A stretch of DNA of 64,000 bases, from NCBI GenBank assembly GCA_015501585.1, contig JADNRY010000229.1, positions 34,760 to 98,759 on the forward strand, given 5' to 3'. The position numbers were made by a program, and so were the translations under genes. This DNA is from Rhodocollybia butyracea. Taxonomy: Eukaryota; Basidiomycota; Agaricomycetes; Agaricales; Omphalotaceae. Each line of letters opens with the position of its first letter. Within the stretch, counting starts at the first letter, position 1. The notes under the pieces were generated by a model. That model worked only from the letters and a program-made list of their open reading frames with translations. It was not told the DNA's origin and did not search any database. This document shows positions 31,690 through 43,260 of the stretch, one piece after another.

Positions 31690-32600
31690 TTGAAAGTTGA
31701 CACGTTGTACCGCGTTTTTGCTGACATGGAAGTTTATCGATATATCACCAATTGCAAGTTGGCCTGATGTATGTTTCTTTATCACTCTATAGCGTCTCTT
31801 GCCGCCACGGTTTCTAGCAAGTGGCACGAGGACGAGGGCTTTACTCAGACTGGTTAGTGCTTTGTATGAAAACTTCGAGGTGGCCAATAGCAGTTTAATG
31901 AGAATAGAACCCTAGCGAGAATCATAGCCGGACACCGCTCTCGGAGAACCTCCTGACACCTCTCAGGACTGCGCCAATTTCACGAAAAGGCCGGCCCCTC
32001 GTTGAAAGGTTGGCTTTAGTTTGTTCCGGACCTCTCGAGCAATCTCCGTATAAATCTATCATCAGAGGAAAACCCGCAAAATTCTACCACATCTTTCGAG
32101 CATCTACGTCGCTGTACTTTATAACCAATGTCAGATATTGAATTCAGGTTTGGAAGACACATCTCCGGTCGAGTGGTAAGAATAAATCCTTACAGCGTTC
32201 GTAGCTCGACGTGTACTTACGTCTTGCCTCACTGAGGCGACGAGCTCATGGCAACTATCACAGATCGATAGACCTCATCTCAATGCTTCCTGGCTCCTCC
32301 ATGGAAATGTCTTCAACTATGACAAACTGTGCGACTCTGTACCTTGCAAACGCGGTACCGCCTCCTCTCCGACTTCGCTTCATTCACGGACCTCTCGCTC
32401 CTCAGGTTACAAGGCGCATCATGGACCAGTTGCAAAGGGTCCCGCTGGTCTCAACAATCGACGGCAAGCTTGGAGACGGTTCAACGAAAAGAAATGCCCC
32501 AACACAACTCAAACATACATATATCTGTTACAATCGTCGAAGCAAAAACCTTCCCGAGTCGGTTGTCGTCCTAAAGCCAACAGACCGTTGGTCACGTCGT
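31690..32600 (+). repeat. Inverted segmental duplication, left copy
   Basis: Colinear with 39830-40800 on the minus strand. Anchors are ATGGAAGTTTATCG (31726 and 40787), ACTTCGAGGTGGCC (31872 and 40614) and CTCRGGTTACAA (about 32400 and 39980). Anchor sums fall from 72513 to 72379, so indels total about 134 bp. The protein word FEVANSSL is kept in both. Confidence 0.75.
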
Positions 32601-32698
32601 CTTCGTATGTAGTCTCCTATAAGCAGACTCGTTATACACTGACGATCCATACGGATGTGTGTATATACTTCGTATGGTCAATTTCTTATCTAAACTAA
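32128..32698 (+). CDS. Hypothetical two-exon gene, 169 aa
   Basis: Exon 1 is 32128-32175 (MSDIEFRFGRHISGRV) and exon 2 is 32237-32698, with a 61-bp GTAAGA...CTGAG intron. Exon 2 is open for 153 codons and phase is kept. It is Ser/Arg/Lys-rich, contains RSSGY..HHGP, RPKANRPLVTSSSY and VSYKQT, and has no known domain. A related fragment on the minus strand at 39813-40004 keeps RSSGY..HHGP and PKANR.LVTSSSY in frame, which supports coding. Function is unknown. Confidence 0.5.
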
Positions 32699-33632
32699 TA
32701 ATACCAACAACGCAACGGAAGACTCATCTAAAAAGCTTCTGAGACCATTTCACCTATCTCGTCCACCAGATTCTCAATAATACGGCAATTCAATTCAATA
32801 TTCACGACTACAGCCGATATGACAAGTCTGCACTCGGATTAAAGTATCGAGTTCGACGGGGGATCTGCCCGAGATATGGTCAGTCCCTACACGTCTCTGG
32901 GAGGTAGCTCCGAGTCAGAGGAGGAGAAGTTTTTTGTTTTCGAGAGTACTCGTCTGCTGACGTATAAAGGGGAGATCACCATACCTCTTCATTCATTCTG
33001 AACGCATGGATCCGTTGGGACCACGCCCCCCACTCTGATGAAATGGTAGTCTATAGTAGTAGTTGAATGTGAGGGGAAATTGATTTTGACCTGACTTTGC
33101 CAGAGCTAACGGCTCTGAAGTTAACAGGGTGGATCCGGTACGTCGTTCTTATTGTATGCCGATTTAGAAATTAAATAAGCAACGGATTTAGGAACTAAGC
33201 AACGAAATGGTAGTTCATCATGATCACCGCTGGTCCAGATAAATTTGGAATACGGTAACTTATATCAATTATTTGTGAAACGTCAAAGACTGTACAGTTG
33301 GACTATCGTTGAAGGAGAAATACTCGTTCACGCGGCTTATTCTTCGTGCGAAGACATTTCTTTCTTACGCAGAAACTCTGATCGTACCTCCGAACTGAAT
33401 GAGATATATGAGCTGCTGAGCAAAAACCTCTAGGACCCACGCAGGTTCTTTAGAGCCTGGCATATCTCCAGGAGCGCTTTTCAGTGGTAGGATTTAGTCC
33501 AGCTAAGTATTTACACACCACAGGATCTACACGTATTAGAACAGGAGCACACAGAAGAAGATATACGTAAATATACCAGGGCCTGAAGACGAAATTGAGC
33601 AGATGTATCACGAAAGACAAAAGAGAGTAAGA
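32699..33632. other. No gene recognised
   Basis: A 62-codon frame at 33245-33433 is the longest. A GTACGT donor-like word at 33137 suggests lost or small exons. Nothing is identifiable. Confidence 0.4.
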
Positions 33633-34780
33633 TTAATCCAGATGGTATCCGTGTACTGCAACCCTGTGGACACATGTACTGTCAGCACCGCCGTTGTCCT
33701 GCACTTGCAAAACAACATAGGTAGTTGAAAAATCATTGGGAAGATCTACCGTGAATGTCTGCTTGATATCATTGGCAGCCATGTAGTTTACAGATGCCAC
33801 TTCAACGAAGAAATTGGACTGACCCAAGGTCAGCGGCTTCGTTGAAGTGTGGGGAACAAGGAATTTTTTCCAGCTGACAGTCTGCTTAAGGGTCGAGTGA
33901 TACGTAGGTGGTACGAGAGCCCAAAGAGTGACGACAGTGGGAGCTTTTCGAAGATGATTAGACGAGAGTTCGGTTGCAGGCGGATAATACATCGAAAAAT
34001 GAGTGAGTTTAACGGCATGCGGTAGCGCGATGGCAATGTGTCCATTCGAACCCGAAAATTCCCAGCAATTGCCAACTTGCAATAGGTCCTCGATGACGGC
34101 CACTGGAGGAACTATCTCCAAGCAGAGGTTAGACCCCTTGGAATGCTTGAACTTATCGCATCCAAGAGTGGGCGATGTGAGGAGCAGGTCGATGGCACCG
34201 CCAGACGCACCGAGCGCATGATCAAATGCGGGAAACGTTCTATCTCGATCCAACTCTGGAGACACGGTAGTAGGCAGATCTCTTTCACCACTTGGCAATT
34301 GCATAATATCCCGAATTAGTACATCAAGCCGAGGCGGTGAGTTGAAAGCGACATGACATCTCGTTGGACTCTCCAGGCCAATAACTTCAGGAAAAATACA
34401 CACCCAGTGTGTAAGATGACCGAGTAGGACTGCGTTCACAGAGGCTCCCTTCCGAAAGTACATCGACCAGAACAGTATGGTTATGGGCCAAAGAATCCAT
34501 GGAAGATATGCTGAGGATTTCCGATGGTAATCTCGCTAATTAAACGTTAAAGAACGAGAGGATGTCAGAAGATGAAATATATACCTGGGGAAAAGACGAT
34601 GGAATGGTCGTCATAAAGCGCTTGGCCCGTAGCCCTTCTCTGAACCATTTACGATGAGGTTTGGCTGGGGCAACCGATGGATTAGATACCTATGAAATGT
34701 TTGAATAGACGGTTCAAAACGGTACAACACGCGAAATATACCTGAGGGTCACCGTTAAACCTGTGAGCGTGAAGATTCAT
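33633..34780 (-). CDS. SUN-domain membrane protein, 3 exons, 348 aa
   Basis: Minus strand exons 34780-34742, 34689-34585 and 34535-33633 join in phase (1047 nt). The two introns are 52 and 49 bp with GTATAT...TAG borders. A single membrane span, AYLPWILWPITILFW, is at about residues 57-71. After it lies a luminal region of about 125 residues and then a C-terminal SUN domain. Its core is VGNCWEFSGSNGHIAIAL, and it ends CVHRVAVHGYHLD. SUN proteins sit in the inner nuclear membrane or ER and bridge to KASH partners. The protein is short for the family and has no obvious coiled coil. A decayed relative lies at 57762-58747. Confidence 0.87.
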
Positions 34781-35048
34781 ATCGTGCCAGAAGTGTTGAG
34801 TGCGAAAGTATCACTATCAGTGGCACAGATGTCGCGTGAAGAAGCAAGAGGCATGAACAGGTCAGTGAAACCTTATAAAGTTAAGACTTTGGCCAGCGAT
34901 TAACGCACGTGATGATCATATCTTGTAATTAACGTGATCTGATCACGAGAAACCGAGCTTGGACCTTCGGGCGAAAGGTCTTTGTCTGTTGCGGGCTATT
35001 TAAATCAAAATCGCGATGGTAGTCGCCCAGATTCCTCCTACTTTTTAA
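34781..35048. promoter_or_regulatory. Divergent intergenic region
   Basis: 268 bp between the start codons of the minus-strand SUN gene and the plus-strand five-exon gene. It contains GATCATATCTTG and GTGATCTGATCACG palindromes (about 34910-34950) and a TATTTAAAT box at about 34998. Shared control is plausible but inferred. Confidence 0.4.
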
Positions 35049-36324
35049 ATGCCTTCATGGAAACTATCGGTTAGATGCCACCGTTATGAAACGACCATCG
35101 TGCCCATCCCTGTACTTTTCACTCAAGGAATTAACCCACGGCCGAGGTGAGCATTTGATACATCTTTCGAGTATGCCACCAAGATTTTTCTTCCCAATAG
35201 CACGCCACCACAGTTGCCTACCTTTGAAGACCTCGAGCCTCTTCCATCTTCTCCCAAGTTGGATCCTGCTGATAAAGACCACGAATCTACGCCGCTACAG
35301 ACCTTCGAGGCTCTAGCCTCTCTTTCGGCCACCCGTGGAGAGCCGTTCCAAGTCCGATCCTCTCTTCTGTCAATCCCCAAAGAGGCTGGGCCTCCTGTCG
35401 AGATCGAGACGGTGGAAGGCGCAGCGGCGGAAGTCTCACCCACACATGGACCTCGAGCGCAGTCCCTCCGAGATGTTGAGCTCCCTCAATCCGAATCCTT
35501 AGCCCCCGAGGTGCGTTTCCAAGGTATCTTCTCACATAATCGAAACCTCATCCATGACCACAGATGGATCAGACCCTTAACAGTGCTTCTGAAGGTGAGT
35601 CCCCTCGATGGTGCTGCGGTAAGTCCTGTCTTTGCTTGCTTTATCAATGCCATCACTAATCAATCTTTCAAGTCCCCTTCGATTCCGACCTCGATTCAAG
35701 CCTTACCGTCCAGAAACAGAGGAGTCAATCTCCTCCTCTTCGAAGGCGACGTCGATGATCTCCTCAAATCTTTCCTCGGCTGTCGACCCTAACGCAGGCT
35801 ATAGGGTTGTTATGCCCGACCAAGTGGGTCGTGCGGCTAACTTAGATGGTCGCATTGTCCTCCATCGAAAGAAGCTGTTCTCAAAGGACTACCAGGCGCG
35901 TACCTTTGTTTTGCAAACTAAAGAGCACCTTCAAGAGCCACCCACCTTCCAACTGCCGCTCAACGAAGTGGGATTAGCTCACAACGATTTTTTCGTCACT
36001 GTGCATCCCAAAGGGATGCCGCTGCGTAGCTCATCCCGTTCGTCCAAGCCAGCCATTCTCCTTTACATGCGTATGTGGATATGGACCGCTCCCACGCCTG
36101 AGCGTGCTAAGTGGCATCGCATCCAATACGGCGAACATCGTCTGATCTCCGACCAAGATCTCGTCGTTTCGCTCTACCGTGGGGGTCCCGCGCTTACATG
36201 GGTTACTCCTGAGACCATGCGGCAGAAGAGCCCAAAAGCGAAAGGAAAGCGCACTTCGGGAGCTTTCGGTTCCTCAGCGAAACAGAGACCATCCTCCTCT
36301 CTTCTTTCAGTCGATGGCGTATAG
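35049..36324 (+). CDS. Five-exon gene of unknown function, 347 aa
   Basis: Exons 35049-35146, 35201-35510, 35564-35594, 35673-35750 and 35798-36324 total 1044 nt in one phase. Introns are 54, 53, 78 and 47 bp. The last has a weak GTCGAT donor and its CTAAC very close to the acceptor, so that junction is less sure. The N-terminal half is acidic and Ser/Pro-rich, followed by a short Arg run (PLRRRR). A folded-looking half follows from YRVVMPDQVGRAANLDG through NDFFVTVHP to LYMRMWIWTAPTPERAKWHR. The C-terminal tail is Lys/Ser-rich. No known domain is seen; it is divergent from the SUN gene. Confidence 0.7.
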
Positions 36325-36591
36325 CACGTTGTTGTAGTTATCAGCTCAGATGCTGTATATATTGCTCGTATGAAATCTATGTTGTTAAATAATCACTCGT
36401 CTTGCTCACCGGATCTAGCTTGTGCCAGTCAAAACTTTGTTGAGCTATATTTCAACTTTCAAGCAACGCGTAAACATGGATATGGATTACCCGGCCCAAT
36501 GTTGAAAGTGGTTCCGTAAAGGAAACAGCCGGTCCCCACGGCAACATAGGCAACGAGCTCAACTCCCGAACAAACTGCTAACTTAGAGCCT

Positions 36592-36989
36592 GTTCAGCAA
36601 CGAGAACCGAGTTGTTATTCTGATATCCGAGTAATTTGTTAATTAGTTACTGATGTGACTAGCTGTGACTACCGCTCCATAATGAACACGTCGTGCAATG
36701 CTGTTTTGCTTGTTTCCTTCATGTCTCTACTTTGTATGTCTGAGAACTTGGGACAAACAATCAAAAACCTAGTTTGAAAAGTAAAACACGCCAAACCCAA
36801 CATCACAAGCCTCAAAAAAGACTGAAATTACAAAAAGATTGCTCGCATATGCATTTTAATATTGATCACGCGATGCGCGCTGTCACCGCCCATATCACGG
36901 TGTGATATTGGCAAAAACGCAGATTACTATTTAAGGGAATTCGGATATCAGAATAACAAATCGGTTCTCGTTGCTGAACAGGCTCTAAG
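36592..36989. mobile_element. Short TIR element (MITE), hAT-like ends
   Basis: 398 bp with inverted ends of about 50 bp: CTTAGAGCCTGTTCAGCAAC and its complement, extending through GTTATTCTGATATC. The interior is AT-rich and non-coding. The flanks (CTGCTAA, CTGATAC) are similar but not a clean 8-bp duplication. The hAT label is from end sequence only. 36990-38378 holds only short unrecognised frames. Confidence 0.75.
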
Positions 36990-38378
36990 CTGATACACGT
37001 AGTAGAATAACAGCTGAAATCTCAATCCTCCTCTTCTGATCTAACATGAACAATCCGACCAAAGTTGTATTGCTTCATGAATAAATTTCGCTGTGATGAT
37101 AACGCCTTCCATCAGAATATGCAACGTTTCAAGAAACATAGCGCGCCCATGTCACTCAGACGATTATCCAGGTGTAATTCTGGATTTGGAGCTGACTCAG
37201 CTGAGGCGGTATACAAAAGACAAAACTCGCGGCGAAGACATGTTTTGGAGTCTCGGAAGGCACATTGTACGATTTTTTCTTCACTCTCGTGAATTCTGGC
37301 TTGCGAGACTAGGCACATTGCATCGGTGGCAGCTGTAGTTATTCAGTAGCTGATCATGAACGAGGAAGAATTTTCCCTGGTGAAGCGTGAAAGACTGACG
37401 GGGTCATTGAACCCCACAGTTGGCGAGTGAGCATGTCGGAAGTTTTTTGTTTTGTATTAAAGTAAGTAATGTCGAAGGAAGATAGTATAAGAGACAGATG
37501 GACCGTTCACAGTCCCCATAAAAGGCGTAGTCTATGCATTGTGTCGATGTTGTGATCTAACTACTGTAGAGTCGCCGCATGGATAGCATCTATGTACCCA
37601 AGCCACTGCATCTGTGGTTTTAAAATCTCACATCGGAACTCAGAGCGGAGAGGATTAGACTGAAGGGGGCCTTCCAGGTTCCAGCCCATGATATTTAATC
37701 TACAGGCATTGGTACTAGTAAAAGCAGAGGATGTTAAGTGGTGAGGACTCGAGATTTTGCAGTCAATCCATGTCTTATCCGCTCGAAACCTTCAACTGGA
37801 GCCAGTTTCCTGTATCATTGTGTAGCTTCGTGAGTTGCTGTGAGTTGCTGATCGACGCATGATGCCCATTCCATGGATCTACAAAACCAGCAGCATGGGG
37901 AGGTTCTCTGAACGTCAAATAGATCAAGTGCAGGAAAAAATTGACAAATCAAACGAACCTTTTACGTGTAGTCTGCTAAAGTAGATCCTGGTCCAATGAC
38001 TCAAACGATGCAGGAGCTGAGGCCGATTATAGGGATTAAAAAACGAGAGTTCACGCTCTCTTTTCTGTAGAATAAAACAACCTGAGAATTGGCAGGGATC
38101 ATAGCTGTAGAAAAACTAGATGGCTATGCTGGATCGGAGTAGAGGTCTGCAACAACGTATATGATGAGCAGAACTACGGAACGAGGTCAGGGCTCGGAAA
38201 CTCCTCCCAGTTGTTGTCCGAAAAAGTTTATTCTATGAAGCGGCAAAGGGCCTATTTCTAAGGTTAGAAATACTTACTTTAAGGCTCGGCAACGAGTACC
38301 CGCCGATCCGCCGGGAGTCCGCGCTTGTTGGCGCTTGTACAAAATACTCTTTGTTCTTGATCTCCCTCGACTTCAACG

Positions 38379-39085
38379 ATGCCTTCTATCTGGAAAGAAA
38401 GCGAACAAATCTCCCGCGTATCAACTAAACAAATTACCGCTGTCGCGATCTCTTGCAAAACTTCTTATTTGGCTGTCGCGTACAACGATAAAATAGATAT
38501 CTGGAGCGTTGGTCAGGGTACCTTAGGTTCCCTGCCCGTTTATTCACACATAGTACCATCAGTAGTCACCGCTCTGCGTTGGTTTCCTGATCATCCGACA
38601 CTTGTCTTTCTTCTGATGAATGGGGCCGTGTTCACGATTGCACTACATGAAGGAGACGGCGCGGACTTGACGGGATATATCCACCCCGAGAATCTCGGTC
38701 CAGCGACGTCTGTTGCGGTTCTTAACAATCATCTCTTGGCTGTTGCTCAAGACACTCGGGTCGAGCTGCAATGATGGACAACGTTTACAAACTTTGGAAT
38801 TTAGAAATCGCGGTAAGTGAGAACATAGATGTACTACAAGCAAGCTCTCAACCGATAGTTTTCTTGTAACAGGTATTCCAAGTGTCCATAGGATCATGGT
38901 AAGCATTTACACGCACGCTAAATATGGTGATCTGATTGATTTGATAGCCCGCCTACAACGAGGACATGGACTCTGGATTGATTGCGGTAGCCATCAACTA
39001 CTGCGACAGGAGTGAAGTCATCTTGTGGAGAATGCACGACCTGAAGACAAACCCTCAAAAAAGTCGGCCGCACTGGGCAAATTTA
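38379..39085 (+). pseudogene. WD40-like protein gene, possibly broken
   Basis: The first frame (38379-38774, 131 codons) contains two repeat-like blocks, ITAVAISCKTSYLAVAYNDK..IDIWSV and VVTALRWFPDHPTLVFLL, typical of beta-propeller strands. It stops at 38772. A different frame then gives VYKLWNLEIA (to 38812). Two GTAAGT/GTAAGC introns (38813-38872, 38899-38947) lead to SGLIAVAINYCDRSEVILW (38948-39085). Either a frameshift near 38770 or an unrecognised splice exists. A complete propeller would need more repeats. Confidence 0.5.
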
Positions 39086-39299
39086 ATCATCTTACTTGCG
39101 ACTTTCGGAGTTGCTCTTGCATTTTATCTCAGCATATGATTGCTTATCTGTTAAACGTTTTCTTTCAAAGCTCTCCATAGTTGTCCGTAGCCTACGTGTA
39201 CACAGTGTACATATCACATCGGCATCTTCGACATTTTCGACGAACTTAGTATAAAATTTTGTATTCCCTTCAAATCCCCAACTATATATCACTAAACGC

Positions 39300-39812
39300 A
39301 TCATCGACATAGCCAAAAATGGCCGATATAAGCAGAATATGCACTTCGATCCAGAGAGCGAACGCAAAGGAGTTTACCATATCCCTCACCGCGGGGAGTT
39401 GTCAGAATGGAGTTGATTTGTGGAATCGATGTGCGACTTTCACCGCTTGGCCTATCTGCTATCGAGGACGCTATAGCAAGCCTGTGATATATCCAACTTG
39501 AAGACCACGACTTCTCAATCATGCCTGGGTGTGCGATGGACTGGGAGAACAGCTGCTACTACGATGGACTGGGAGAACAGCTGCTACTACGAGGTCGTAA
39601 AGTACAACAGAGACAAACTTTGGATCAGCGAACGAGCCACGGTGAACCGACTGAACGATGCATTGAAATGATTGTGCAAAGAATTAACAGCTCTGAAAAG
39701 GGGGCGTTTTACTGGTTTGAATTGCCGTGTCATCGAGAGTTTGGTAGACGAGGTAACGGTGAAAGGGTCTAAAAAGCTTTTGGGACGAGTCTTGCCAGGA
39801 TGTCGTATTGGT
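39300..39812 (+). pseudogene. Decayed unknown coding sequence
   Basis: One plus-strand frame, broken by three in-frame stops (about 39417, 39474, 39671), keeps plausible protein stretches such as HIPHRGELSEWS, ESMCDFHRLAYLLSR and NRLNDALK. No known domain is seen. The spacing of stops suggests a pseudogene rather than introns. Confidence 0.3.
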
Positions 39813-40004
39813 TTAGATAAAATTTTGACCGTACGAAGACGACGTGACTAACGATCGGTTGGCTTTAGGACGGTCGACTCGAGGACGGTTTTTGTTGTTG
39901 AACACAGCAGGACCCTTTACAACTTTGGGTTGGATTTTTTGGGGGTTTTTCGGTCCATGATGGCGATTGTAACCCGAGGAGCGATAGGTCAGTGAACGAA
40001 GCAT
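39813..40004 (-). pseudogene. Fragment related to the 32128-32698 gene
   Basis: The 63-codon minus-strand frame shares SLTYRSSGYNRHHGP and RPKANRSLVTSSSY with the C-terminal half of the 32128-32698 product. It is the inner end of the inverted segmental duplication. Confidence 0.5.
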
Positions 40005-40800
40005 GAGCTAAGGTCTCTGCAATAGTTACTAAGCTCGTCGCCTTCGTGGGGCAAGTCGTAACTGATCTGGGTAATGATTTATTCTACTGGAAGATATTCC
40101 TCGACCGGAGATGTGACTCCCAAACCTGAATTTAATATATCTGACGGCCATAGTAAAGTACAGCGATGTAAATAATGCGGTGGAACCTTGCAGATTTTCT
40201 CTGATGGATTAAGAGAGTTATACGGAGATTGCTTGAGAGGTCCGGCTCACAAACTGGAGCCAAACTTTCAACGAAGGGCAGACCTGGCAGACCTTTGTCC
40301 ACATCCTCATCGTCGTCCTCCGGTCTAGGGTAATCGCCTGCATGTGCACTCGGTTTCTCCACTGGAAACTGAGCAACCTTCTCCCGTTTCATCCCCATGA
40401 GATCGAGGCTGAGCGTTGAGGTAGTCGAGAATCTCTTTTTTGAGGGCGTCGTTGTAGCAAGGACTCTCGTTGTTTAGAGATGTCTCCTTTCGTGCACTCT
40501 TTGGTGACATTGGCGTAGTCCTGAGAGGTGTCGGGTAGTTCTCCAAGAATGGCGTCCAGGTATAATGCTCACCAGGTTCTATTCGCAATAAACTACTGTT
40601 GGCCACCTCGAAGTCTTTATACAAAACAATAATTAGTCTGAGTCAAGCCCTCATCTGGTACTTGCTAGACACCGTGAAGCGTAGCGGCAAAAGCTGCCAT
40701 AAAGTCTGATAAATAAACATCCGTTCAAGGGTCAGCTTAGAAGCACAGGTTTCCTACTTTTGTTCACAGTTGCCGATAAACTTCCATGTTAGTAAAAAGT
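39830..40800 (-). repeat. Inverted segmental duplication, right copy
   Basis: Mirror of 31690-32600; see that entry for anchors. Divergence is moderate, and coding words are better kept than the rest. Confidence 0.75.
40400..40790 (-). CDS. Unknown small gene, exon pair
   Basis: On the minus strand an exon ending CTAGCAA is joined across a ~48-bp GTACCA...AAG intron to LANFEVANSSLLRIEPGEHY and WTPFLENYP, then a Ser/Lys-rich region. A second frame (SAHAGDYPRPEDDDEDVDKG, to 40132) takes over near 40395, so a frameshift or further intron is present. FEVANSSL recurs at 31872-31900. Function is unknown. Confidence 0.4.
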
Positions 40801-41030
40801 GTACGGGTCATGGTAGCTGTATGAATTTTTTGCGCTCACAAATCCGCACGCTGCAGACCATGGAGGTGGCATTGGAAAGGATATAAAAGGTAGGCGTCGG
40901 CATGGTTGATAGCTCGGTCATTGTATCTCTTCAAACTGAAGATACCGAGGAGCTAGTCTCTTATAAACAGACATATCCACGATCTTACGATGTGGATGGA
41001 CTGAGGAGCTCATCGCTGGACTGTTACTAG

Positions 41031-42025
41031 TTATTGTATCACCCAAAAAGATTGTAAGTTCCCTTCATCTATGACCAGTTCTTCTACTTAGCTTTATTGG
41101 GCTCAGCTACGGATCTCTGTTCTTCACCCTCTACACCAAAGCCACTCCCAGTTCCATTTCAACCTCAGCCTCTAACTCGCATGCGAACTTGGCGTCAAAC
41201 CCAGTACGCCCAGCAAGAGCAAACCACATTACCAATCCCTCGCTAATACTAATCGATGCTCGTCGTCTCGCCCACGGTTTGCCTTAAACTTTCGCCGCCA
41301 TTGCACCCATATGCGTTTCTTCCCCTAATCATTGAGGTGAACGAAGTGAAGATACGAAGTAACTGCATGAAAACCTTGGCATATCCACTCCAGAGCAGAT
41401 AAACTTTGAACGTTAGGTACTCAAAGGAGCGTCGAGGAATACAGATAGTATACATTCACCAAGAATAGAGGTGAGTTAGTCATTATTGATATCGAGGTTC
41501 TCTAGATCACGGATAACAGATGTCGCTGCTCAGTTGCTTATGTCGCAAAATCTCGATGTTGAGAAGCATGACCTCTGAGAGGGTTCAGCGAGACCCATTT
41601 ACACGACAGGGCTTAGAAGAATTGGAAGTTTGTGAGGAAGAGCTGGATGTACTGACGGATTATACGAAGAGAAGGTGGGAAAGTGGTTCTCGGTATAATG
41701 CATTGTCCATATAGTATTCAGCCCGAAAAAATCCACGTATAAGCGTACATTTGAAGAAACAGAGCGGTTGTGATAGTGGTACCTCGTGTTCGGATTACTT
41801 GTGTTGTTGTGATGTAAGTACGTAGGCACGAACACGTTTCTGCATCCTCTTTGGTCCAGGTAATTTTCCGTCGCGCCACATCGAAGTCAAGGGCGAGCTG
41901 GCGATCAGCCACTGCAACGTCGTTATGAAACGGCGAATTTTCTGGATTTGAATGGAGACCTTCCATTTCCAAACAACGTTTCCTCACCACTGGTGTCTGA
42001 AGTGAGGTAAGGACCGATATAATGG
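41031..42025. other. Small unrecognised frames
   Basis: The clearest are 41520-41714 (+, 64 codons, acidic ELEVCEEELDVLTDY) and a 138-codon minus frame at 42134-41718, which overlaps the next gene model in another phase. A GTAAGT donor lies at about 41052. None is identifiable. Confidence 0.35.
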
Positions 42026-42390
42026 CTAAGAAACTTGGATTGGGTGTGAGAAGGGATGCGGAATTGGATATGCATAAAGAAGAAGCATCGAGCCAGCTTG
42101 GAGGTAGGACGAACACGAAGCTTCGGATAACCAAAGCATATGGAGCAGTCCATGCTTCGGAAGTGGACAGACTAGGTAGTAGGACTGGAATATGAACGAT
42201 ATTTGGCCGTCACTCCGCAAAGTTTGGTTCTGAGAGAAAGTGAGTAAACGACAACGAGTAACGTTTTCGTACGTACCACTTCTACCCAGACATCATCTAG
42301 CGAATGGAACGGGTTCAGGTCCATAACAGCACATCTCTCGGATAAGTACCGAAGATATTCATCTGGTTTAAGGTCAGCGCCAAGCGCCAA
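42026..42390 (-). CDS. Hypothetical two-exon gene, 105 aa
   Basis: Minus strand exons 42390-42277 (MALGADLKPDEYLRYLSERC...) and 42229-42026, with a 47-bp GTACGT...CTCAG intron, phase kept. Exon 1 looks like the start of a globular protein. Exon 2 competes with longer frames in other phases, so the 3' half is uncertain. No domain was recognised. Confidence 0.35.
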
Positions 42391-43260
42391 GAATCAATGC
42401 TGTTCCTCCTGACATATTTGAGCACCCCCATTTTTATTGGTGAAGGGGCAGATGCAGATGTGCAGCAGAATATGTGGTATTCAGTGGAGATGTACTATCT
42501 GTGAAACAACGAGAATAATTCAAGAAAAAATCACGATGGAGACAGTAACAAACCTTTCGCGGCTGCATCGAAGGAGACCGCCAATCAACAAAAAAAAGAG
42601 GGAGAGACGGCGGCCACGCAGTAAGCTCAGCTTCGACCAATCATCGATGTTACCTTGGAGATAGGAGTTTGTCTGGCAGCGGATTAGTTGCGTATGTGCG
42701 AGAGGAGGATGAGGAATTGCGCAAAAGATGAAGGGCCGTGCCCTTGCAAAATCAAAACACATTTTATTATAGATATATTAGAAGTCCCAGTATAAGGCGT
42801 ATTTGCAGCTGTTCCAACAAGGCTGCCACATTATGATCCTGGACTACAAACTCCTGTCAGTAAGGGTAAACATTGAAGTTGGTTGGGATCCCCTGGCATT
42901 AGAGGCAACAAAGCCCTTCCGTAAAGGCCTTTTGGCGCGAGCAAGGGAGAGATGGTTTGGTTTGGGGTTATGACACTGATGATGGACTTTGGGGCGAGAT
43001 GAGGGGATGGGAGACAAGTTCTGGCTCAACTTGTTATCCACAACCTCTGAAGCCAGAGATTGACTGGGAATGTGTATAAGTGGAGAATATCGACAAGCGA
43101 AGATGTCAAACCCACAGATCATGAGAGCGCTTGAGATAAAGGGCGATAAGGTGAGGTTGCGCAGAAAGACAACCGCTAACGAGGTACTGAGTGAGGAGGA
43201 AGTACCCATTGGATGCGTAGATAGTTCGCCAAAAGTAGCTGCGAATATATCAGTTTTGAG
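42391..43260. other. No gene recognised
   Basis: Overlapping frames on both strands at 42844-43270 lack recognisable motifs. Confidence 0.4.

Noticed and set aside
35086..35316. 76-codon ORF starting inside exon 1 of the five-exon gene
   Set aside because: The spliced model keeps one phase over five exons, and this frame crosses a GTGAGC donor.
38643..38906. Minus-strand 87-codon ORF opposite the WD40-like gene
   Set aside because: Antisense to recognisable WD-type coding sequence and splice sites.
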